Source: J027 sp965215855 (GTDB lineage: Bacteria; Chloroflexota; Anaerolineae; Aggregatilineales; J027). Taken from it: a stretch of DNA of 64,000 nucleotides. Shown here piece by piece: positions 27,452 through 37,345 of the stretch. Where the stretch lies: contig CBDCER010000003.1 of NCBI GenBank assembly GCA_965215855.1, forward strand, positions 2,480,001 to 2,544,000. Direction: 5' to 3'. The position numbers and the translations under genes were made by a program. Position 1 is the stretch's first letter. Every line of letters starts with the position of its first letter. Below the pieces are notes generated by a model. The model saw nothing but the letters and a program-made list of their open reading frames with translations, did not search any database and had not been told where the DNA came from.

Positions 27452-28138
27452 ATGGCTGAGAAAATTCTGGTGATTGATGATGAGGAAACCACAGTCCAGT
27501 TAATCACATATGTACTGGAACGGCGTGGATATGAGGTGATTAAGGCCTATCGGGCGGAGGACGGCCTGCGTAAAGCCTATCGCACCCACCCCGATTTGGT
27601 ATTGTTGGACATCATGATGCCCAATATGGATGGGTGGGAGGTTTGCCGCCGTCTGCGTGAACTGTCAGATGTGCCCATTATCTTCTTGACAGCCCTCAGC
27701 GAAACCCGTGATGTGGTGAAGGGTTTGGAGATGGGGGCCGATGACTACATTGTGAAGCCCTGTGACAATGAGGAATTGGTGGCGCGGGTGCGTGCCCATT
27801 TACGCCGGACACCCCAGCCGTCGATTTCAGAAGAATTAGTCTTCGATGGTGGTAATTTCCGTATCAACTTCCTAAACCGCGAAGTATGGGTGAGTGGCAA
27901 GTTGGTGCATTTGACGCCGAAAGAGTTCAAGTTACTGGCGATTCTAGTACGAAATGCTGGGCGCGTCCTGGAACGCATTGAATTGGTGAAGGAAGCCTGG
28001 GGGCCAGAATATGCGGATGCTACCGACAGTCTGAAGCTCTATATCCACTATTTGCGCCAGAAGATTGAACCTGATCCCCCTAACCCCATCTATATCCTGA
28101 CAGCGCGAGGCGTAGGATACCGGTTTGCCAACCGGTGA
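27452..28138 (+). CDS. OmpR-family response regulator
   Basis: 228 residues from ATG 27452, chosen over a GTG 9 bp upstream because that GTG lies within the RBS GAGGTGA. Receiver domain: acidic pocket DD at 9-10, phosphoacceptor D53 in LLDIMMP, and the lysine of DDYIVKP. Winged-helix DNA-binding domain: LTPKEFKLLAIL, then YIHYLRQKIEPDP and RGVGYRF. No histidine kinase lies beside it; the upstream membrane sensor lacks a kinase domain, so the phosphodonor is unknown. Confidence 0.95.
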   Translation: MAEKILVIDDEETTVQLITYVLERRGYEVIKAYRAEDGLRKAYRTHPDLVLLDIMMPNMDGWEVCRRLRELSDVPIIFLTALSETRDVVKGLEMGADDYIVKPCDNEELVARVRAHLRRTPQPSISEELVFDGGNFRINFLNREVWVSGKLVHLTPKEFKLLAILVRNAGRVLERIELVKEAWGPEYADATDSLKLYIHYLRQKIEPDPPNPIYILTARGVGYRFANR

Positions 28139-28148
28139 TGAGATACAA

Positions 28149-28176
28149 TCTGCCTGATGACCATTCACCAGGCAGA
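28149..28176. terminator. Terminator between convergent genes
   Basis: TCTGCCTG/CAGGCAGA stem extended by TGA/TCA around a CCAT loop, lying 11 bp after the regulator stop and before the end of the minus-strand cytochrome gene. The T content after it is modest (CTTT). Confidence 0.65.
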
Positions 28177-28186
28177 CTTTGGATCG

Positions 28187-29875
28187 TCAGGGTAGTGTGG
28201 CCGTTGCGGTTTCCATGAGGATATCGGGAACATCCCATCCTTTTTGTTGTGCCACTTCATAGAATGCTCGCCGAAAGATCAGACGGGCTTCGACATTTAC
28301 TTCGCTGCCAGGTGGGACAGTGAACGTGAATATTACTGTTTCTGATTCCAGTGCAGGCAGACGTGTATCTTCCAAGATGCGCGTTGGCGACCAATAGGAA
28401 CCTGTTGGCGTAATTTCCGTCCAGATTTCCTGGAGAATCTTAGCAAAGTAGATGCCTGGCTCATCGGCTAGATTACCAGCCCAGGTGGGAAGTGTTTCTC
28501 CTTCTTCTAATTCGAGTCGATTGCCCTGCGTGTCTGTCGCGCTGATGACCAGGAAAATCTGACGCAGGGGTGAGTCAGTCGGAATGTGATGCCCTGCTCT
28601 GGTGTTGGTGACAGTGACAGTAACGGTGATGGATTGGTCTTGTTGTTCAACTTCCAGTACAAGCTCGGCGGTATCCTGCAACAAATCCACATCCGCTGCA
28701 CCGGGTTGTGTATGGGCATGGATGGTGGTCGGATCGCGTTCAATGCCGCCGAAGCCGGGTGCGACGTTGGTCACAATTTCGCCACTAAGGATATATGGCG
28801 TGGGCATGTGACATTGTTGGCAGGCCTGATTCCCCTCAAACTCTGGGTCGCTGTAAGGGCTATCCAGCCATTCACCGAATGAATTGTAGATGACCGTATC
28901 CCAGAAGACGCCAAAATGACAGGGGGCACAGAACGCGCTTTCCTCGATCAGTGGCAGATAGGTGTCGCCCTCATTGGCATTGACATCGGCAAATGTGCCG
29001 AAAAATAGTTGTTCGCCGTCTTCTTCGTCAGTGAAGGGACGACGAATGTCCATCGACAAGACGCCGGGCATGTTAGGATAGGGCAGGCCAGTCGCGGCAT
29101 CTAAACGTACATCGGCAACTTTGTGGCAGAAATCACAGTGAATACCAAACTCATCGGCTCCCCTGACGGTGGTGGGGTCTGTATCGTAGGGAGCATCTAC
29201 CGCTGCACCAGGGGTATGACAGGCGGCGCAGTTGCCAGTCGTGTCGGGGAAATCGAGGCGGTAGCCAGGGCCATAGTATGGCTGGGTAGGATCAGGCGGC
29301 AAGGGGAAGGGGCCATAGTCGCGGTTGTAACCATAGCGCGTCGAGGGACTCTGGTTGCCGTCAATATCAGTTCCATTATAGATAGTCAAAAAACGAGGAT
29401 TGGTCGCAGCTCCGGCGTGGGCATTGTTCATCCAATCAGGAGCCAAGATAGTGTGACATCCACCGCAAGCCGACTCGTGATCGCCCATCGGAGGAATCCA
29501 TTCGTATTCGGGATTGTCGCTGGTCTGATAACGCTCCAGATGGATTTCAACGTCGGAGTGTGGCGGCGCAATATCATCAACTTTTCGGCTGTAGTAGGTA
29601 TGTTTCCAAGCACTGACGGTAACCGGTATGCCTTCTCCCATGCCCATCAGGAAAAAGCGGCCTTCGCTATCGGTTACTGTCTGAATGGATGTGGCCTGGA
29701 TGATGACAATGGCATCATCCAACGGGCCTTCTTCATCATATACCACGCCTGAGATCATATTGTTTTCAAACGTGGTGATTAGAGGAGCCGTACTCTGGAT
29801 TGGGCTACTGTTCCCCATCAATAGCAATCCGCTGCCAAGTAGTATAGTTAATAAAGCAAACCATCGTGTTTTCAT
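28187..29875 (-). CDS. Exported pentaheme cytochrome c with N-terminal carboxypeptidase-regulatory-like domain
   Basis: 562 residues. Signal peptide MKTRWFALLTILLGSG and onward, then a small beta-sandwich of the carboxypeptidase regulatory type (ISGVVYDEEGPLDDA...SEGRFFL). Five CXXCH heme sites follow: CGGCH, CAACH, CDFCH, CAPCH and CQQCH. The spacing resembles cytochrome c554 / nitrite reductase-like tetraheme folds. A C-terminal Ig-like part contains GHHIPTDSPLRQIFLV, also seen in such cytochromes. It is likely an extracytoplasmic electron carrier or oxidoreductase; the catalytic role is unknown. It follows the BNR gene in the same direction. Confidence 0.88.
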   Translation of the reverse strand: MKTRWFALLTILLGSGLLLMGNSSPIQSTAPLITTFENNMISGVVYDEEGPLDDAIVIIQATSIQTVTDSEGRFFLMGMGEGIPVTVSAWKHTYYSRKVDDIAPPHSDVEIHLERYQTSDNPEYEWIPPMGDHESACGGCHTILAPDWMNNAHAGAATNPRFLTIYNGTDIDGNQSPSTRYGYNRDYGPFPLPPDPTQPYYGPGYRLDFPDTTGNCAACHTPGAAVDAPYDTDPTTVRGADEFGIHCDFCHKVADVRLDAATGLPYPNMPGVLSMDIRRPFTDEEDGEQLFFGTFADVNANEGDTYLPLIEESAFCAPCHFGVFWDTVIYNSFGEWLDSPYSDPEFEGNQACQQCHMPTPYILSGEIVTNVAPGFGGIERDPTTIHAHTQPGAADVDLLQDTAELVLEVEQQDQSITVTVTVTNTRAGHHIPTDSPLRQIFLVISATDTQGNRLELEEGETLPTWAGNLADEPGIYFAKILQEIWTEITPTGSYWSPTRILEDTRLPALESETVIFTFTVPPGSEVNVEARLIFRRAFYEVAQQKGWDVPDILMETATATLP

Positions 29876-29887
29876 GGTCGCTTCTCC

Positions 29888-32566
29888 TTATTCCAAATCC
29901 AAACGATAGACACCACCGCCTTCGGTTGCCGCATACAGATGGCGACTATCCGATGATAATGACAGTGCGTTTACAGATCGCATGAACAGACCATCGTTCA
30001 TGACTGCCCAAGTCTGGCCGCCATCCTCCGAACGATAGACACCGCCTGTGCGATCTGCGGCATACATGATTTGTGGATTGGTAGAGTAAAAAATGATGTC
30101 CGAAATGCTGGCTTCAGGCTCCATGCCTGCGCTTGATGCAATCCAGGTTGACCCGGCATCGGCGCTGCGGCGGATGCTGGCGCGATCTAGTCCGACGAAC
30201 ACGATGTTGGAGTCGGTGGGATGAACGGCTACTGCCAGCGCGGGGAGTGTGGTGCTGAGGCCCAGGTTCAGTTCATTCCAAGTCTGGCCGCCGTCGGTAG
30301 TCTTTAGCAAATCGTAGTTGCCAGTGGCAGCATAAACCACGCGTGGATTATCGGGGGCGACGGCTAGCGCAGTTACATTGGCATCTTGAGTGATAGTGTC
30401 GTTGGCAGAGACCCAGTTTTGTCCGCTGTCATGCGAAACATAGATGCCAGCGGCAGGTATGTCATCACTAAGTGTTCCAGCGGAATGAAAAGCGGATGTT
30501 CCGGCGTAGACGGTGGTGGGTTCGGATGGTGCGAAGACAATAGCCCGCCAGCTTTTGCCGTGCCCCAGATGTTGGGTGACCGATGTCCAGGCGTCACCGC
30601 CGTTCATACTACGCAGAATCGTACCGTTCCAGTTGTTAGCCGCCAGGATATGTTGAGCATCGGTAGGGTCGATGGCGACCACATACCATTCCAGGGCTGA
30701 GGCAGGTGGGTAACTACGACCTGTCCACTGATTGCCGCCGTCGGTGCTTTCAAAAATACCACTGCGAGCCGCCGCAAAAACCCGGTTTCCATCGGTAGGG
30801 TCAACAGCAATATCACGCACCTGAGCGCCGGTATAGCCCTGGCTGGCGACTTCCCAGGTGCGCCCGCCATCGGTGCTGAGAAAGTTGCCGCCGCCATAGT
30901 TATTGGCAAAAAGGCGGTTAGCGTCACGTGGATCGACTTGGAAATCTATAGGAAAGCCAGCCCGTACACCCGGTGGCCCCCAGCCCCATTCTTCACTACT
31001 ACCAGTCATGCGTTGCCAAGTGAAACCACCGTCTTCACTACGATAAATCGCGCCTTCACTGCCAGCGTAAGCAATGGTTGGGTCGCTTATAGCGAATTCC
31101 ACAGATTCGATGATGCCATCGCGTAGAACGTGTTGCCATGTCGCGCCAGCATCGGCGCTGATGTAGACGCCGCCGCCTTCGGGATATTGGATGTTGCCGA
31201 CTCCGGCCAGTAGAATATCAGGATTTTCAGGGTGCATGAACAGCGTCCCCACATACAGATTTTCTAGACCAACATTGGCCGCTGCCCAAGTCTGGCCTCC
31301 ATCGGTGCTTTTAACAATGCCGACTCCACCTGGAATTCCGCCTTCTGGATTGGAGTTGGCAGCTTCTCGGTCAAAGATGGCTGTGGAAATATAGATGACA
31401 TTCGAGTCGCGGGGATCAATCCAGACATAGCGGGCCAAATTGTCGCCGCGCCAGATGGCCGTCCAATTTTGTCCGCCATCAGTAGTTCGATAGACAACAC
31501 CTGCCGTCATATCGAATTCACGCCCGCCGCGTTCCTGGCCGTTGTTCCAGACAAAACTGGAGAGTTCGGCAGCGGCATACACAATATCTGAGTTATGGGG
31601 ATCAACTGTGATACCGCGAAAGGTGATGCCGTGGCGTTCCACAATGCCGTTCACCATTTCAGTCCAGGTTTGACCGCCGTCAATGGATTTGAAGATGCCG
31701 CGTGTATTCTGTGTACCTGCCCAGATGGTGTCGTAGTTGTGCGGATCAATAGTCAGACAGAAAATGGGAATGGCGTCACCTGTTCCACCGATGCGGGTGG
31801 TGATACCGTTATTGGCAGGAAACCAGGTCTGGCCGCTGTCGGTACTCATGAAGACGCCTGCCCAGGCATCGGTGACATACATGATGTCGGGGTTGTCGGG
31901 GCGCATTCTTATGTCATAGCCCAGGCCGCCGAGTGGCCCACCGGTGCGAACCCAGGTTAGGCCAGTGACGGTAGGTGTCTCGATTGGTGTACCGTAAACG
32001 GTAATGTCATCTACATATGCTGCTGATGCATCAAGTGTCTCAAACGCAAACGAGCCGTAAAGCAAGGGTTCGGGGTCGGTATATTCCCACTGCTGTATTC
32101 CATCGACCAGAAATCGCAGTGTCGCACCTTCTCCAATGACGTCGATTTGGTACCAGGCGCCCGGCACGTGAGTCGCCGGGTGAGTTGCCAATCCATCCAT
32201 GAATGTATCGGGCCAATATTGTTTGTTTAAACCAGATCCGCCTTCATAGAAACCGATGAAATAACGTCCCTGATTGTTCATTCGGTAGACAAGATGGATG
32301 TCGCCACGTAGTAGTTGTAGTCGGAAGCTGAGATGATAGTCACCTGGGTATTGCTGGCCGGAATTGGCCCATTCATGACCTTCCCCAGCTAGCACCGTGT
32401 TATCACCTTCGGTCAGTAAATTCCAACCGGGGCCAAGTTCCCAACCCTGTGCTTGTCCATCGTCGAAGTCTTCTTCGTAGAGCAGGGTATTGGCATCTTG
32501 CGCCAGACCGGGCCAGGCCAGCGCGAGTAGTAAAAGAATACAAAATAATCCGTAAATGCGCCTCAT
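29888..32566 (-). CDS. Exported BNR/sortilin-type beta-propeller protein
   Basis: 892 residues. Signal peptide with a Leu-rich core ending in GLAQDA, then a LamG/DUF1080-like beta-sandwich (about 30-195, with the FDDGQAQGWE and GRYFIGFYEGG patterns). More than ten BNR/Asp-box repeats follow (STDSGQTW, SIDGGQTW, TTDGGQNW, SEDGGFTW and others), which build one or two beta-propellers like those of VPS10 or photosystem assembly YCF48-type proteins. Binding or sialidase/glycosidase-like activity is possible, but the catalytic residues of true sialidases were not recognised. It shares its C-terminal pattern with the gene fragment at 33389-33550. Confidence 0.88.
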   Translation of the reverse strand: MRRIYGLFCILLLLALAWPGLAQDANTLLYEEDFDDGQAQGWELGPGWNLLTEGDNTVLAGEGHEWANSGQQYPGDYHLSFRLQLLRGDIHLVYRMNNQGRYFIGFYEGGSGLNKQYWPDTFMDGLATHPATHVPGAWYQIDVIGEGATLRFLVDGIQQWEYTDPEPLLYGSFAFETLDASAAYVDDITVYGTPIETPTVTGLTWVRTGGPLGGLGYDIRMRPDNPDIMYVTDAWAGVFMSTDSGQTWFPANNGITTRIGGTGDAIPIFCLTIDPHNYDTIWAGTQNTRGIFKSIDGGQTWTEMVNGIVERHGITFRGITVDPHNSDIVYAAAELSSFVWNNGQERGGREFDMTAGVVYRTTDGGQNWTAIWRGDNLARYVWIDPRDSNVIYISTAIFDREAANSNPEGGIPGGVGIVKSTDGGQTWAAANVGLENLYVGTLFMHPENPDILLAGVGNIQYPEGGGVYISADAGATWQHVLRDGIIESVEFAISDPTIAYAGSEGAIYRSEDGGFTWQRMTGSSEEWGWGPPGVRAGFPIDFQVDPRDANRLFANNYGGGNFLSTDGGRTWEVASQGYTGAQVRDIAVDPTDGNRVFAAARSGIFESTDGGNQWTGRSYPPASALEWYVVAIDPTDAQHILAANNWNGTILRSMNGGDAWTSVTQHLGHGKSWRAIVFAPSEPTTVYAGTSAFHSAGTLSDDIPAAGIYVSHDSGQNWVSANDTITQDANVTALAVAPDNPRVVYAATGNYDLLKTTDGGQTWNELNLGLSTTLPALAVAVHPTDSNIVFVGLDRASIRRSADAGSTWIASSAGMEPEASISDIIFYSTNPQIMYAADRTGGVYRSEDGGQTWAVMNDGLFMRSVNALSLSSDSRHLYAATEGGGVYRLDLE

Positions 32567-32578
32567 GTCAGATCCTTT

Positions 32579-33352
32579 CTATTTGTTTTGGTCGTTAATC
32601 AATCCCGCATCAATGGCAGCCTGCCGCCATTGAGAGGCTTTTTCTTTACCAGCAACCCCGATGGTTTCACCGGAGGCATAGATGGTCTGGTATAGTTGGT
32701 ATTGGGCGTATTTGCCGGTTTCAGGTTGATTGGGGTCGGTGGTGCGGTTGCCATGCTGTTCGGCTCGCTGTTTGATGCCGAGCAATTGCTGGCGGGCCAT
32801 AATGGTGTCGATGAACATGAAGCCCCATTTCACGAGCAAGGCGGCTGGCCCGGTGGCATCTGCCGATATGCGCATGATAAGGCGTGATTGTCTCTCATTG
32901 CCTGCAAGATGAAGATTGATGACCATCCGCGTTGTGACACCCATCAACCATTCACCTGGAACCCACCAGACGATTTCCCGATTGTGTTCGAGATGACGTA
33001 AGTAGCCGATAGCCGCTGCGTCGCCGAGTTGCGGTTCGGGTATCCAAGAGACAATGTGGCGAGCTGAAGGTTTTCCGCCATTATCCAGGCGATCAAAGCT
33101 ATACCAACCCGCCCCACGTCCCATTTGAGCCAGCCACGGCCAGACGGTTTCGGGGGAAGCATGGATAGAAACTGCACGGGTCATCACAATGCGTGTTGCA
33201 GCAGCATTATCGGCGAGGTAGGAATCGCCTGTCAGCGGCAAGGTGCATTCGTCAACGGTTGCGCCCCATTGCGCTCCCCATTGGATATATGCCATGATTC
33301 CGGCTATGACGGCTGCGACTATGACTAAAAGTGGTATACACATATGTATCAT
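32579..33352 (-). CDS. Membrane-anchored SRPBCC-like protein
   Basis: 257 residues with an N-terminal membrane segment (IPLLVIVAAVIAGIMAYI). An SRPBCC / polyketide cyclase-like hydrophobic ligand fold follows: VSIHASPETVWPWLAQMGRGAGWYSFDRL is the typical opening, and a long C-terminal helix (LLVKWGFMFIDTIMARQQLL) closes it. The ligand is unknown. An ATG three codons later (33343) is at a better distance from AAAGGGA and may be the real start. It lies 12 bp upstream of the BNR gene, forming a minus-strand cluster with the cytochrome. Confidence 0.75.
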   Translation of the reverse strand: MIHMCIPLLVIVAAVIAGIMAYIQWGAQWGATVDECTLPLTGDSYLADNAAATRIVMTRAVSIHASPETVWPWLAQMGRGAGWYSFDRLDNGGKPSARHIVSWIPEPQLGDAAAIGYLRHLEHNREIVWWVPGEWLMGVTTRMVINLHLAGNERQSRLIMRISADATGPAALLVKWGFMFIDTIMARQQLLGIKQRAEQHGNRTTDPNQPETGKYAQYQLYQTIYASGETIGVAGKEKASQWRQAAIDAGLINDQNK

Positions 33353-33388
33353 TCCCTTTTGCTATGCGTTGTGTCGAAGATGTTGTAT

Positions 33389-33550
33389 CTAGCGAGATGG
33401 CTCAAGCCGACGGAAAACCCCCGCACCTTCTATGCCTACATACAGGATGCCGCCATCGCTGGAAATCGCCAGAATGAACGCACCGCGATGGGGCAGTCCT
33501 TTATTCAATGGATGCCATATTTCACTACCATTGGTGCTAATGTCAGACTC
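33389..33550 (-). pseudogene. Decayed C-terminal end of a second BNR protein
   Basis: The minus strand reads about 53 codons, SDISTNGSEIWHPLNKGLP then a stretch ending in GVFRRLEPSR and a stop at 33389. This closely parallels the end of the intact BNR protein (SEDGGQTW, MNDGLFMRS, GGGVYRLDLE). An in-frame TAG bounds it upstream at 33551-33553, so only the last repeat survives. It suggests a former tandem BNR paralogue, now lost. Confidence 0.7.
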
Positions 33551-33789
33551 CTAAAAAACTCGGATACATTTTATGAGCCAGCAACTTGATGATGAAGGAA
33601 GAAGTTGATAGCTGACAATGCGGATTTCAGGCACGCTGTTGAAGTGCCCGGCCAGCCGGACGAGGATGTTGTTGGAGGGTTGGGAGGCCAGGAACGGCTC
33701 CATTTGCCAGCACCATTGGCTTCTATAGTAATATTATAGCATCAGAACAAGTCTGCATTTTAACTTTATTTGGTGGAGGAAGCATTGCG
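33551..33789. other. Gene-remnant-like stretch before moaD
   Basis: No intact gene. The minus strand gives a protein-like run, MEPFLASQPSNNILVRLAG and onward, of about 40 codons (near 33585-33710) without start context, probably another fragment of the decayed locus. The moaD RBS (GGTGGAGGAAG) lies at 33771-33781. Confidence 0.4.
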
Positions 33790-34068
33790 ATGAAGACCCT
33801 AAAACTATTTTCGACCCTGCGGCAGTTGGTTGGGTCGAAAGAAATGGCCGTACCGTTTGAGGAGGGGCAAACAGTTCGCCAATTGATAGAAACCATTCAG
33901 GAAATTAACCCCGCGCTGGGTGCAGAAATCTGGGATGCCAATGGTGAGTTGACAGGGCTGGTGCATATTCTGGTGCATGGGCGTAACATTATGTGGCTGC
34001 AAGGGCTAGATACAACCATTGGCGCGGACGATATTCTTGTGCTGATGCCTCCGACGGCAGGTGGCTAA
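33790..34068 (+). CDS. moaD: MoaD/ThiS-family sulfur carrier
   Basis: 92 residues of the beta-grasp ubiquitin-like type (LKLFSTLRQLVGSKE, then DDILVLMPPTAGG). It ends in the Gly-Gly needed for adenylation and thiocarboxylation, so it should be a working sulfur donor to molybdopterin synthase. GGAGGAAG lies 8 nt before the ATG. Its stop overlaps the next ATG (TAATG). The neighbourhood (AOR, two moeA, tup genes) supports a role in pyranopterin cofactor supply for the tungsten enzyme. Confidence 0.92.
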   Translation: MKTLKLFSTLRQLVGSKEMAVPFEEGQTVRQLIETIQEINPALGAEIWDANGELTGLVHILVHGRNIMWLQGLDTTIGADDILVLMPPTAGG

Positions 34069-34325
34069 TGCGCGTTGAAATGGAATTGCGGAATCTGCCA
34101 TTGTTTCGCCTCATGGAATACTTGGTTGAGGCCGGTGGGCAACTCAATGGTGAGCGTGCTGTCAGTGGTGCGGGATGGTCGGCGGTGTTGGAGAAAATGG
34201 AACCGGCCTATGTGGGTAAACTTAGAGTACCGCGTGATTTATTGGTGATTGAAGGCGAAGATACGGATGAAGTGGAACGCGTGAAAGCGTTTATGCGTCA
34301 TAAAACTATGCGCGGCGGGGGATGA
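34068..34325 (+). CDS. Small protein paired with MoaD
   Basis: 85 residues from ATG 34068, which overlaps the moaD stop by one base. Compact alpha/beta pattern: MRVEMELRNLPLFRLMEYL, then LRVPRDLLVIEG and a basic tail ending RGGG. It resembles, from memory, the C-terminal domain of some archaeal or thermophile MoaD-related two-domain proteins; this match is tentative. Tight coupling to moaD implies a shared function, perhaps as a partner or a split second domain. Confidence 0.7.
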   Translation: MRVEMELRNLPLFRLMEYLVEAGGQLNGERAVSGAGWSAVLEKMEPAYVGKLRVPRDLLVIEGEDTDEVERVKAFMRHKTMRGGG

Positions 34326-34358
34326 AAAAATGGGCAGACTCCACATGATGTCTGCCCA
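34325..34358 (-). terminator. Terminator of the AOR gene, between convergent genes
   Basis: A perfect 9-bp stem TGGGCAGAC/GTCTGCCCA with a 10-nt loop, followed on the minus strand by TTTTTT. Confidence 0.9.
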
Positions 34359-34380
34359 ACTGATTCAAAACAAATCGTAT

Positions 34381-36189
<1,809 letters not shown>

Positions 36190-36388
36190 AACAGAACTCC
36201 TTCTAAAAAACTAAAACAGTACATAGATTGCCCGTTATCCCAGGAGCCAGGGATTTTCTGGCCGGCATTATGGTAAAATGCCGAGACCTAAACACCATTA
36301 TATAGGAATTTTGCTTTTGCACCTAAGATGTTTAAGTATGCGTTGAAGTCTCCGGCTAAATTATTGAAATAGCGAAAGGGATGTCCTG
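36190..36388. promoter_or_regulatory. Divergent control region between AOR and protoglobin-MoaD genes
   Basis: 199 bp that must carry both promoters. It contains the inverted repeat CGGCAT/ATGCCG (about 36271-36291) and CAGGAGCCAGGGATTTTCTGG just before it. A molybdenum-cofactor riboswitch would make sense here, but its conserved core was not recognised. Confidence 0.45.
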
Positions 36389-37288
36389 ATGAACCTTAAT
36401 GGAAAATGGCAATTGGTCGGCCTAAATCCTACACCAGAGGAAGAGTGGTGGCGGCTGAAAGATTTCTTAGGACTTGGATCTGAAGATATTCAAGCAATGC
36501 TTCAGACTGTCGAGCCGTTGCTCAAACGTGGGCATGAACTGGTGGTGGGCACATACGATTATTTACGTCACCGCCATGATACCGCAGTGATTTTGGGATG
36601 GGATCAGAGTGTTGATGAGGCACATCTAGCCGAGCGTCGTCGCTTCTTCACCATCTGGCTGGCTCGCATGTTAGGCTTGGACTTCAGCGATGACTTTGCC
36701 CGCTATTTGTTTCGGGCTGGGCAGATCCATGCCGGACATGGGCCACGCCAGATTCATGTGCCAGATTTGTATGTGACGGGCGCGATCAGCCTGGTGAACG
36801 CCACCTTCGCCCAATTCTTGAAAGAAGAAATGCCAGGTGCAGAAATTGTTCCAGCAGCATTGGCGGGTTGGAACAAAGTGCTGAGTTTGCATTTGCATAT
36901 GATGTTGAACGGATATAAAGCCGCACAAGAAATGGATAGTGGAGAATTTAGTGTTCGGTTGTCGGCGTTTGGGCGGATGCGAGACTTGCTGGGTTGGCGA
37001 GAACGCCTTATGCACCTGTCAAATGGTGATGCAATGGATATTGTCCTGCGAAAATTCTTCAATTATTTTCCCCAAGTACGCGCCGAAGTCCTCGATGTCG
37101 AGTGGTCCGAAGCCGAGCGGCTGGATACAACGGGTAGACCCTGGTCAATAGTCGAGAAGATATACAGGATCAAAGGCAATCCTGACTGGCGTGTATTGCT
37201 TAATGGACGCGATTTGCGTCATATTGGTGGATTAGGGGCGACGGTATCTCCGGATGACGAAATTCATATTTTTCCACCGGGTCGATAG
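36389..37288 (+). CDS. Protoglobin fused to a MoaD/ThiS-like domain
   Basis: 299 residues. Residues about 20-190 match the protoglobin / globin-sensor fold: DFLGLGSEDIQAM, ELVVGTYDYLRHRHDT, and the F-helix region RAGQIHAGHGPRQIHVPDLYV, whose histidines include the probable proximal heme ligand. Residues about 200-299 form a MoaD-like beta-grasp domain (VRLSAFGRMRDLLGW, then VLLNGRDLRHIGG and DDEIHIFPPGR). Unlike moaD it ends in FPPGR, without Gly-Gly, so it cannot carry a thiocarboxylate. It may act as a heme (O2, CO, NO) sensor binding a cofactor-assembly partner; that is inference. It lies between AOR and moeA. Confidence 0.85.
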   Translation: MNLNGKWQLVGLNPTPEEEWWRLKDFLGLGSEDIQAMLQTVEPLLKRGHELVVGTYDYLRHRHDTAVILGWDQSVDEAHLAERRRFFTIWLARMLGLDFSDDFARYLFRAGQIHAGHGPRQIHVPDLYVTGAISLVNATFAQFLKEEMPGAEIVPAALAGWNKVLSLHLHMMLNGYKAAQEMDSGEFSVRLSAFGRMRDLLGWRERLMHLSNGDAMDIVLRKFFNYFPQVRAEVLDVEWSEAERLDTTGRPWSIVEKIYRIKGNPDWRVLLNGRDLRHIGGLGATVSPDDEIHIFPPGR

Positions 37289-37345
37289 CAAATATTAAAT
37301 TAGCTTTTGAGAATCACCATTCTCACAAGTAATATATTTTGATCT

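Noticed and set aside
28586..28882. Long plus-strand open frames across the cytochrome and BNR genes
   Set aside because: They are antisense shadows of genes with signal peptides, CXXCH sites and BNR repeats, and show no protein-like pattern of their own.
36190..36388. Molybdenum-cofactor riboswitch ahead of the AOR or protoglobin-MoaD gene
   Set aside because: The location is ideal and a short inverted repeat exists, but the conserved Moco-riboswitch core could not be matched by eye on either strand.
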